Shown piece after piece: positions 57,340 to 64,000 of a stretch of DNA of 64,000 nucleotides. Within the stretch, counting starts at the first letter, position 1. The number at the start of each line of letters is the position of its first letter. The DNA is from CALMKX01 sp036274895 (GTDB lineage: Bacteria; Acidobacteriota; Thermoanaerobaculia; Multivoradales; SZUA-115): positions 1 through 64,000 of the forward strand of contig DASUEU010000033.1 of assembly GCA_036274895.1 (NCBI GenBank), given 5' to 3'. The position numbers and the translations under genes are program-made. The notes under the pieces are model-generated. The model ran no database searches and was not told the DNA's origin. It was given only the letters and a program-made list of their open reading frames with translations.

Positions 57340-57678
57340 ATGGCACAGGATGCAAGCGATCCGTCCGACCTCGAGGGCGTTGTCAACGCCGCGGAGTTGG
57401 TAGCGCTCCAGCCGGGAGCCGTCGTCAGCCGCACGGTGGTCAAGAAGCCGTCCGGCACGGTCACGGCGTTTGCGTTCGATGCCGGAGAAGGGCTCAGCGA
57501 GCACACGGCGCCATTCGATGCCCTGATCCTCGGTCTCGAGGGCGAAGGGGAGATCACCATCGCTGCTGCACCGCACCAGGTCCGCCCGGGCCAGCTTCTG
57601 AGGCTGCCGGCGGGCCAGCCCCACGGCGTGAAGGCGATCACTCCCTTCAAGATGCTTCTGATCATGATCCGAGCCTGA
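57340..57678 (+). CDS. cupin-domain protein
   Basis: 112 residues. Small single-domain cupin: VTAFAFDAGEGLSEHTAPFD and ILGLEGEGEITIAAAPHQVR, then PGQLLRLPAGQPHGVKAITP. Metal-binding residues His in SEHT and His in GQPHG fit the two cupin boxes. Could be an isomerase or a small-ligand sensor; not decidable. The ATG follows GGAGG. The oxidoreductase gene starts 50 bases further and may be co-transcribed. Confidence 0.8.
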   Translation: MAQDASDPSDLEGVVNAAELVALQPGAVVSRTVVKKPSGTVTAFAFDAGEGLSEHTAPFDALILGLEGEGEITIAAAPHQVRPGQLLRLPAGQPHGVKAITPFKMLLIMIRA

Positions 57679-57727
57679 GGACCGGCCGGACACTGACCAC
57701 CACACAGCCCATGGGGGAGATTCGGGA

Positions 57728-59146
57728 ATGAACGTACGCACGTTGGACGGCGGCGAGGCCGCTCTCGAGCCCGCTGCGCTGGAGGGCCTCAAGGCACGCC
57801 TCAAGGGGCCGGTGATCCTGCCCGGGGACGCCGGCTACGAGGATGCCCGCACCGTCTGGAACAGCATGATCGACAAGCGGCCAGCATTGGTGGTGCGCTG
57901 CCTGGGCGTGGCGGACGTCATCGCCTGCGTCCAGTTCGCGCGCGCCCACCGGCTCCTGCTCTGCATCAAGGGCGGCGGCCACAACATCGCCGGCCTCGCC
58001 GTGGCGGACGGCGCCCTGCTGCTGGACCTCTCCCTCATGCGCGGCGTCTGGGTGGATGCTGAACGCAGGATCGCTCACGCTCAGGCGGGCTGCCTGCTGG
58101 GGGACCTGGATCGCGAGACCCAGATCCATGGCCTGGCCACGGTGCTCGGCTTCGTCTCCATGACCGGCATCGCCGGCCTCACCCTGGGCGGCGGCTTCGG
58201 CTATCTGACCCGACGCTGGGGGTGGACGACCGACAACGTGCTGGGGATGAACCTCGTCACCGCGGAGGCGAGGCTGGTTCGCGCCAGCGCCGACGAGAAC
58301 CCTGACCTGTTCTGGGGTCTCCGCGGCGGTGGCGGCAACTTCGGCGTGGTGACCGGCATCGACTACGCCCTCCAGCCGGTGGGGCCGGAGGTGGTCGGTG
58401 GCGTGGTCGCGTGGCCCGCCAGCGCGGCGCCCGAGGTGCTCGAGCTCTACCGGACGATGGCCGAGCAGGCCCCGCGCGAGCTCACCCTGGTCAGCTTCAT
58501 CCGGCCGGCGCCGCCAGCCCCTTGGCTCCCCAAGGCGACGCACGGCCAGCCCATCGTGGCGATTCTCGCCTGCCACAGCGGCGGCCTCGAAGAGGGGGAG
58601 AGGGCGGTTGCCGCCATCAAGTCCTTCGGCACGCCGGTCGGCGACGTGCTGGTGCGCCGGCCGTACGCCCAGCTGCAGACCATGCTCGATGGCACCCAGC
58701 CCAAGGGCCGGCGCTACTACTGGAAGAGCGAGTACCTGCAGCGCATCGAGCCGGCGTTTTGTCATCGATTCATGGCCCGCGCCGCGGCGATTCCCTCACC
58801 ACACTCCTCGATGATCCTGTTCCAGATCGGCGGTGCGTTAAACGAGCTCGACAACGACCACTCTCCGGCCGGCAACCGGGACGCCCGCTACGTGCTCAAC
58901 ATCGGCGGCGCGTGGGAGCAGGCGGCGGACGACGCGGCGAACGTGGCCTGGGCGCGCGACGCCTGGAACGACCTCAAGGCGTTCTCGACCGGGGGAAACT
59001 ACGTCAACTTCCTGACCGAGGACGAAGGTCCCGAGCGGGTGGCGGCGGCCCTCGGCAAGGGCCTCGCGAGGTTGGCGGAGGTCAAGAGGCGCTGGGATCC
59101 GGAGAATCTCTTTCGCACCAACCGCAACATCACACCGGCCGGCTGA
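57728..59146 (+). CDS. FAD-linked oxidase, berberine-bridge-enzyme type
   Basis: 472 residues. FAD-binding PCMH domain: RPALVVRCLGVADVIACVQF, then GGGHNIAGLAVADGALLLDL, where His carries the flavin covalently; GFVSMTGIAGLTLGGGFGYL and GLRGGGGNFGVVTGIDYALQ complete it. The BBE C-terminal box is present (NYVNFLTEDEGPERVAAALG; RRWDPENLFRTNRNI). The usual second Cys that bonds the flavin is not seen at the expected place (GFVSMTG), so attachment is probably by His alone. It oxidises alcohols, sugars or secondary metabolites; no signal peptide. Confidence 0.87.
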   Translation: MNVRTLDGGEAALEPAALEGLKARLKGPVILPGDAGYEDARTVWNSMIDKRPALVVRCLGVADVIACVQFARAHRLLLCIKGGGHNIAGLAVADGALLLDLSLMRGVWVDAERRIAHAQAGCLLGDLDRETQIHGLATVLGFVSMTGIAGLTLGGGFGYLTRRWGWTTDNVLGMNLVTAEARLVRASADENPDLFWGLRGGGGNFGVVTGIDYALQPVGPEVVGGVVAWPASAAPEVLELYRTMAEQAPRELTLVSFIRPAPPAPWLPKATHGQPIVAILACHSGGLEEGERAVAAIKSFGTPVGDVLVRRPYAQLQTMLDGTQPKGRRYYWKSEYLQRIEPAFCHRFMARAAAIPSPHSSMILFQIGGALNELDNDHSPAGNRDARYVLNIGGAWEQAADDAANVAWARDAWNDLKAFSTGGNYVNFLTEDEGPERVAAALGKGLARLAEVKRRWDPENLFRTNRNITPAG

Positions 59147-59157
59147 GCAATCCGCCC

Positions 59158-59685
59158 ATGCACTTCGATCTCCAACTCGCCATCCCCGTCCTGGAGCGCA
59201 CGCCCGCCGTGCTCGACGCCTGGCTGCGGGGTCTGCCCGCGGAGTGGACGGCGGCCAACGAGGGGCCGGAGACCTGGAGCCCCTTCGACGTGGTGGGGCA
59301 CCTGATCGACGGCGAGGAGACCGATTGGATCCCCCGGGCGCGCATCATCCTCTCCGGGGCGGCGGAGCGCCGCTTCGAGCCTTACGACCGCTTTCGCCAC
59401 CTCGCGCGCAACCAGGGCCGGCGCCTCGACGACCTGCTCGACGAGCTCGGCAGCCTGCGCCGGGCCAACCTCGAGACCCTGCGCGGCTTCGACCTCCAGC
59501 CGGCGGACCTCGAGCGCACCGGCGAGCACCCGGCCTTCGGCACCGTCACCCTGGCCCAGCTGCTCGCCACCTGGGTGGCCCACGACCTCGGCCACCTCGC
59601 CCAGATCGCCCGCGCGATGGCCCGCCAGCACCGCGAGGCGACAGGACCGTGGGTGGCGTACCTGCCGATCCTCCAAGGGCGGTGA
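59158..59685 (+). CDS. DinB-family protein
   Basis: 175 residues, ATG 59158. Four-helix bundle of the DinB/YfiT type with three candidate metal His: VVGHLID, and AHDLGHLAQI in the last helix. N-terminal PEWSPFDVVGH-like segment (WSPFDVVGHLIDGEETDWIP). These proteins often act as thiol-dependent transferases or are damage-induced, with unknown substrate. Eleven bases after the oxidase gene, probably one transcript. Confidence 0.82.
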   Translation: MHFDLQLAIPVLERTPAVLDAWLRGLPAEWTAANEGPETWSPFDVVGHLIDGEETDWIPRARIILSGAAERRFEPYDRFRHLARNQGRRLDDLLDELGSLRRANLETLRGFDLQPADLERTGEHPAFGTVTLAQLLATWVAHDLGHLAQIARAMARQHREATGPWVAYLPILQGR

Positions 59686-59696
59686 TCCGAGCTGGT

Positions 59697-60272
59697 ATGG
59701 CAAAGGCCAGGATGACGGAACGGCTGCTCGCGGCAATGGCCTTCGCGACCCTGGCCGCCTCGGCTGGCTGTGGGAGAACGTACGAGGCGCCGGCAGACAG
59801 CGAGCCTCATGGCACGGTCATGATTCTCGACGTCGCTGCTGGAACAACCGACCTCTCCGTGTCGGTCGATGGAGCCAGAGTTGCTCTCGGGACGTTCGCC
59901 ACTTCCTTGTCGGGCAGCATCCTGATGTTGGAGGCCCGGGAATACCAGGTGCCCATCGATCCCGGAGCCCACGACCTTCAAGTGGGGCAGATCGGGGTGG
60001 AACCCGGCGTCGGCGCCATGACCTTCAGGACGGGGACGACCGACGCCCAGGCAGTGTTCGCGCCCGGCCAGGTGGCCTACCTGGTGGTAGCACCGACCAA
60101 GGTCTTCGCAGCCAAGAAGGTCGTAGCCGTGTCGGCCGCGGACTATGAGCGGTGCCGGCGACTGACCCAGGTGGACTGGTCACGGGAGCTCGCCGCGCGC
60201 GACGCGAACAGGCTGATCCAGCGTGTTGGCGAGTGCTCGGTCGTGGTCTCGGCCTTGACGGGCAGGCCGTGA
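59697..60272 (+). CDS. putative lipoprotein
   Basis: 191 residues. ATG 59697; signal LLAAMAFATLAASAGCGRTY with lipobox SAGC. Mature part beta-rich (GTVMILDVAAGTTDLSVSVD; VPIDPGAHDLQVGQIGVEPG), like PEGA/carboxypeptidase-regulatory folds, then a helical C-terminus (YERCRRLTQVDWSRELAARD). No known function. Eleven bases after the DinB gene. Confidence 0.65.
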   Translation: MAKARMTERLLAAMAFATLAASAGCGRTYEAPADSEPHGTVMILDVAAGTTDLSVSVDGARVALGTFATSLSGSILMLEAREYQVPIDPGAHDLQVGQIGVEPGVGAMTFRTGTTDAQAVFAPGQVAYLVVAPTKVFAAKKVVAVSAADYERCRRLTQVDWSRELAARDANRLIQRVGECSVVVSALTGRP

Positions 60273-60299
60273 GGCGTGAGAGTGCCCCTCCTCGCCCCC

Positions 60300-60320
60300 C
60301 CGAAGTGCCTGGCACCTCCC
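60300..60320 (+). repeat. REP-A copy
   Basis: CGAAGTGCCTGGCACCTCCC with CCC/GGGG flanks, right after the lipoprotein gene. Confidence 0.85.
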
Positions 60321-60330
60321 CGGGGCAACG

Positions 60331-60363
60331 AAAAAGGCCGCCGCGCGGGGCTGCCGGCGGCGG
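60331..60363 (-). terminator. candidate intrinsic terminator, minus strand
   Basis: GCCGCCG (60337-60343) pairs with CGGCGGC (60355-60361). AAAAA precedes it on the plus strand, which reads as a T-tract after the stem on the minus strand. It would stop leftward transcripts from beyond 61131 or back up the plus-strand operon end. Confidence 0.5.
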
Positions 60364-60554
60364 CTACCGAGGTAGGAGTGCCGAAGCTCGCCGAACGAGG
60401 CGACGGGCCCCCGGTGGGGCGCGTCGTTGTCGGGCAAACCACGGCGTGAGGCCGTTGTGGGGAGGCGCCCTCGGGGGCTTCCTCTGCCTGTAGTGGCGCA
60501 AACGGGGAGGGGAAGCTGTCAGGGCCACTCGCCCCGTCATACGATCCACACCCC

Positions 60555-61067
60555 ATGGTGACGATGGCCGACGGGGCTTTCCCTCCCCTCCTCTGCTGCG
60601 ATCTGCCCCCCGGTGCCCTCGCCGACCTGCTCGCCCGCCACGGCGCCGAGCTGGCGGAGGTGCCGGCCCGGGAGGCCATCCCCGGCAGCTACTGGGGGGA
60701 CTCGGAGGCGGGGATCATCGGCACGCGGGTCTACGTCCGGGGGGACACGCCGGTTCACTCCGCCCTCCACGAGGCTTGCCACCTCTTCTGTCTCGACGCC
60801 GAGCGCCGCGCCACCCTCCACACCGACGCCGGCGGCGACTACGACGAGGAGAACGCCGTCTGCTACCTCCAGATCCTGCTCGGCGCCGAGCTGCCCGGCT
60901 TCGGCCGCGAGCGGGCCTTCGCCGACATGGACGCCTGGGGCTACAGCTTCCGCCTCGGCTCGGCCCGGGCCTGGTTCGAGGAGGATGCCGAGGACGCCCG
61001 AGCCTGGCTGGTGCGAGAGGGCCTGCTCAGCGACGCCGGGGAGCCGACCTTTCGGATGCGGGCCTGA
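60555..61067 (+). CDS. zincin-like conserved protein with HExxH motif
   Basis: 170 residues. VHSALHEACHLFCLDAERRA contains HEACH, a zincin-type motif, and DEENAVCYLQILLGAELPGF follows 30 residues later with a Glu pair as possible third ligand. Conserved in many proteobacteria as a small cytosolic protein of unknown role; no signal peptide. ATG 60555 is taken; ATG 60564 is an alternative. Convergent with the ATPase gene. Confidence 0.65.
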   Translation: MVTMADGAFPPLLCCDLPPGALADLLARHGAELAEVPAREAIPGSYWGDSEAGIIGTRVYVRGDTPVHSALHEACHLFCLDAERRATLHTDAGGDYDEENAVCYLQILLGAELPGFGRERAFADMDAWGYSFRLGSARAWFEEDAEDARAWLVREGLLSDAGEPTFRMRA

Positions 61068-61088
61068 GGGGCGCCGACCAGGGAACTA

Positions 61089-61108
61089 CGCCGAGCTGGG
61101 GCTCGGCG
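61089..61108. terminator. hairpin between convergent genes
   Basis: CGCCGAGC-TGGG-GCTCGGCG is a perfect 8-bp stem with a four-base loop. No T-tract on either strand, so termination is only plausible from position. Confidence 0.4.
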
Positions 61109-61130
61109 CTCCCAGAGGGGATCTGCCGCC

Positions 61131-64000
61131 TCACATCCCCAGCCTAGCCAGCAAGCGGTCGACCTCGTCCAGGCCGAGACGGCCGCTCTCGAGCTCCTCT
61201 CTCGCGGCGGTGAGGGCCGCGAGGCGGATTTCCTCGCGGGGCAGGGGCGGCTGCGGGTCGAGGTGGCCTCGCTCCTCGAGCCAGCCTTCGAGGGCCTCGA
61301 GCTTTTCGTGCCGGAAGCCCTTGGCGCGCGGGTCCTTCTGGGCCAGGCGTTCGAGCAGGGCGCGGGCATCGCCGCCGGCCTCGCGGGCCAGCTCGGTGAG
61401 GCTGTCGAGGTACTTGTCCGAGACGGCGCCGGACTCCGCCAGATCCTGCCGGTCCACGGGCCGCCCGCGGCCCACCCGCCAGACCTCCCGCGCCGCGGCA
61501 CCGGCACGGGCGAGGGCCGCGGCTTTCTCCAGAGCGGCGCCGCTGCCCGCAGCCACCGCCTCGGCCAAGCCTCGCCGGGCCAGGGCCTCGGTCGGCCCCC
61601 AGCGCTCCCAGCCGGCGGCCAAGAGGCGCTCGAGCAGGGCCGGATCCTCGACCAGGTACCAGAGATGGACCCCGCCCAGGTCCGCCGCCCAGGGGTCGGG
61701 GGCGGGCACGCCCAGCGCCGCGCCGTACTCGGCGTGCGAGAGCCCCGCGCTCTGGGGCACTGGCCGGGGGCCGGCGGTGGCGCCCGCCACCGTCACCTGC
61801 GCCGGCTCGCCGCGGCGGGCGCGGGCGAGATCGAGCACCGTCCAGGGCACGCCCTCACCCCGGGCCTGGGCGTCTTCGAGCACCTTCGCCCATTTGGCCA
61901 CCTCGGCCTCCTGGGCGGTGAAGCAGAAGACCTGGCGACCCCGCCGGGCCGCTGCCACCAGGGCCTCGATCAGGGCGCGGGCGCGGCGCTCGTCGCTGGT
62001 GGCCAGGGTCTCGTCGAGGAACAAGGGCAGGGCCGGGCCGGGCTCCTGGCGCTCGACGAAAGCCAGGCGCGCTGCCACCAGCAGGTGGACGCGGGTGGCC
62101 GAGGAGAGCTGCTCGAGGCCCAGCACCTCGCCGCTCTGGCGGTCCCGGGCGCGGAAGCCGGGCGGGTCCCCGGGCTCGACCCTGAGCTCGTAGCGCTCGT
62201 GGGTGATGCGGGCGAAGAGCTCGCGGGCGCCGGCGAGCACCGGCGGCAAGGCGCGATCCGCCAGCTCCGCCCCGAGCACCTCCCCGAGCAGCCAGCCGGC
62301 CACGGCCAGCTCGTCCTCGGCGCGCAGGCGGACGAGCTCCTCGCGCGCGCGATCCCGCTCGGCCAGGGCTCGCTCCAGGTCATGGCCGCGGCGGGCCAGG
62401 TCGATCTCCCGGCGCACGGCGCCGCTCCGCTCGGCCAGGTCGCTCTCGGCCTCGGCCCGCTCGCGCAGGCGCGCCAGCTCAACCTCCAGCTCCGCCGGGT
62501 CCCGTTCGGCGAGCTCCTCGACGCCGGCCAGCTGGGCCATGGCCTCGTGGTGCTCGCGCTCGGCCAGGCGGACCTCGTCCCGGTTGCGCTGCCAGTCCGG
62601 CAGCTCCTCGAGCCAGCGGGCGAGGGTGGCGCGGTCCCCGGAGACCAGCCCCAGCTCGCTCCAGAAGGCCACCAGCCGGGCCTCGGCCGCCATGGCCGCG
62701 GGCTCGAGCTCGCGCTCCAGCTGGGTCTCGATCCGCTCCTTGGCTGCGAGGTCCGCTTCGAGGCGCCGGGCCCGTTCGGAGAGTCGTTCCAGGGCCGCCT
62801 CGGCGCCGGCCCGGTCTCCCGGCTGGCCTTCTTCGAAGGGGGCGAGCAGGGTACCGATCTCGCCCAGCAAGCGGGCCTCTTCCTCCCAGGCCAGACGCTC
62901 CTCGGCCTCGGCGGCGCGGGCGCGGTCCGTGGCCTCGGCGAAGGTGGCGGCCCGGTGCCAGGCCCAGGCCAGCTCGAGATCGAGGGGCAGCTCCGTCAGG
63001 CCCAGACGGGCGCCGACCTCGGCCCTCGCCTGCTCGAGCCGCTGCCGTTCCGGGCTGGTCCCGGATTCGAGCCCCAATCCGCGGGCGATCCGGGCGCGCA
63101 GCTGACCGTCCTTGATGGTCTCCAGCCGCTGGTCGAGCCGCTCGAGGAGGCGGGCGGCGGCGGCCGGATCCCCTGGCACTCGCTCGGGCACGAAGTGACG
63201 AACTTCCGCGCGCGCCCGGCGCGCCCGGTCCCAGGTGAAGAGGGCGAGGCCGGCCATGCCGCCGCTCGCGATCGCGGCCAGCACGGCGGCCCCGGCACCG
63301 AGGCGGGAGCCGCGTTCGACCAGGGCGAAGGCCGCGGCCGCCGAGAGCGCTGCCGCGGCGGCCAGCACGAGCAGGCCGAAGAGGCCCAGCGGCGGCGCCG
63401 GAGTCGCCAGCAGGCGGCGCAGCGCGGCCACCGCGCGGGTCAAGGGAGCGGGGTCCTCCAGGTGCTCCGGGGGCTCGAGGGCGAAGCGGGCCCGGGTCGC
63501 CACGGCCTCGGCGGCACGGGCTCGCTCGGCGACGCGGATCAGCTCGTCCAGCTCGCCCAACTCGGGCCGGCGCAGGCCCGGCGCCCGCCCGGCGGGCGCG
63601 CCCAGCTGCGTGGCGGCACCGGTGGCGGTCTCGCGGGCCGCGGCGGTCCGGCGCCGGGCCTCCTCGACCCGGGTCTCGGCGCGGCCGAGGGCCTCCAGGC
63701 GCGTTCTGACCTCGCTTCTGGCCCGGTTGAAGGCGCCGACCGTCAGCCCCACCCCGGCCAGGGAGCGCCCGAGCCTCTCGAGCTCGGCCCGGGCCTCGTC
63801 GGCCCGGCGGCGGCCCTCACGAGCGGCGGTCTCCAGCTCGACCAGGCGAGCGTCGGCGTCCGAGCTCAGCCGGGCCAGGGCGGGAGGAAGCTGCGCCAGG
63901 CGCTCCTCGGCCCGGCTGCGCCGCTCGCGGGCTCGGGCCGCCCGCAGCGCGGCCGCGATCCGCCCCGCGGCCCGGGCCGCTTCCCGTGCTCGCTGGCGCT
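61131..64000 (-). CDS. YhaN/SMC-like AAA ATPase, C-terminal part (partial)
   Basis: The frame is open from 61131 to the right edge, about 956 residues, so the N-terminal Walker A part lies outside. It has long coiled coils rich in Ala, Arg and Glu and a central membrane-like hairpin (FGLLVLAAAAALSAAAAFAL; AAVLAAIASGGMAGLALFTW). The C-terminal ATPase half follows: GLEQLSSATRVHLLVAARLA (signature motif), LPLFLDETLATSD (Walker B) and RGRQVFCFTAQEAEVAKWAK. This is the YhaN/RecF-SbcC-like group that pairs with an exonuclease partner (YhaO/SbcD-like) in DNA break handling. The last ~250 residues are an extra helical region. Confidence 0.82.
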   Translation of the reverse strand, partial: RQRAREAARAAGRIAAALRAARARERRSRAEERLAQLPPALARLSSDADARLVELETAAREGRRRADEARAELERLGRSLAGVGLTVGAFNRARSEVRTRLEALGRAETRVEEARRRTAAARETATGAATQLGAPAGRAPGLRRPELGELDELIRVAERARAAEAVATRARFALEPPEHLEDPAPLTRAVAALRRLLATPAPPLGLFGLLVLAAAAALSAAAAFALVERGSRLGAGAAVLAAIASGGMAGLALFTWDRARRARAEVRHFVPERVPGDPAAAARLLERLDQRLETIKDGQLRARIARGLGLESGTSPERQRLEQARAEVGARLGLTELPLDLELAWAWHRAATFAEATDRARAAEAEERLAWEEEARLLGEIGTLLAPFEEGQPGDRAGAEAALERLSERARRLEADLAAKERIETQLERELEPAAMAAEARLVAFWSELGLVSGDRATLARWLEELPDWQRNRDEVRLAEREHHEAMAQLAGVEELAERDPAELEVELARLRERAEAESDLAERSGAVRREIDLARRGHDLERALAERDRAREELVRLRAEDELAVAGWLLGEVLGAELADRALPPVLAGARELFARITHERYELRVEPGDPPGFRARDRQSGEVLGLEQLSSATRVHLLVAARLAFVERQEPGPALPLFLDETLATSDERRARALIEALVAAARRGRQVFCFTAQEAEVAKWAKVLEDAQARGEGVPWTVLDLARARRGEPAQVTVAGATAGPRPVPQSAGLSHAEYGAALGVPAPDPWAADLGGVHLWYLVEDPALLERLLAAGWERWGPTEALARRGLAEAVAAGSGAALEKAAALARAGAAAREVWRVGRGRPVDRQDLAESGAVSDKYLDSLTELAREAGGDARALLERLAQKDPRAKGFRHEKLEALEGWLEERGHLDPQPPLPREEIRLAALTAAREELESGRLGLDEVDRLLARLGM

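Overview
The window is high-GC bacterial chromosome. A PadR regulator fused by overlap to an ADOP-type (acidobacterial duplicated orphan permease) MacB/FtsX permease, TonB receptor, exported PQQ/BNR propeller proteins and an IPTL-CTERM-like surface nuclease point to an Acidobacteriota member. That placement is inferred from gene content, not from a marker gene. There are no rRNA, tRNA or CRISPR features that I can support.

Layout. 1-2283: end of a possible transposase and two accessory genes with visibly lower GC than the rest. 2284-27523: a tightly packed one-direction operon for a phage-tail-like contractile injection system (sheath, tube, putative chaperone, hub, spike, PAAR tip, gp25 and J wedge proteins, gpI-like tail protein, fibre/coiled-coil proteins, a 1091-residue helical protein). 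It ends in a 1947-residue Rhs protein carrying an HExxH metalloprotease-like motif. No capsid, portal, terminase, lysozyme or AAA ATPase is seen, so this is not a complete prophage. 27524-30450: a lower-GC accessory strip with a displaced copy of the Rhs 3' end, small orphan genes, and two toxin-antitoxin modules whose toxins are broken at repeat elements while the antitoxins look intact.

30485-34672: small membrane protein, sugar-dehydrogenase-like propeller and exported BNR protein. 34690-41188: a PadR-controlled operon (palindromic operator, PadR, ADOP permease, YHS-DJ-1 protein, YHS lipoprotein, PQQ-type propeller). 41131-43962: TrkA-type potassium channel and a REP-associated tyrosine transposase (RAYT). 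44278-54402 (minus strand): TonB receptor, Tat-exported FAD oxidoreductase, M28 peptidase, large extracellular nuclease. 54705-61067: glutamine synthetase, cupin, berberine-bridge-type oxidoreductase, DinB protein, lipoprotein and zincin-like protein. 61131-64000: C-terminal part of a YhaN/SMC-like ATPase running off the window.

The unifying oddity is a dispersed, almost perfectly palindromic repeat (REP-A; core CGAAGTGCCTGGCACCTCGG and variants), about 30 copies here. Copies lie in most intergenic gaps beyond 30 kb, flank the RAYT gene, sit at the 5' end of a lipoprotein gene and at the broken edge of a gene remnant. Six copies form a 39-nt tandem array inside the reading frame of an injection-system gene, where they encode 13-residue repeats. 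A second palindromic family (REP-B, core CCCACGCTCTGCGTGGG) interrupts the injection-system operon and borders both broken toxins.
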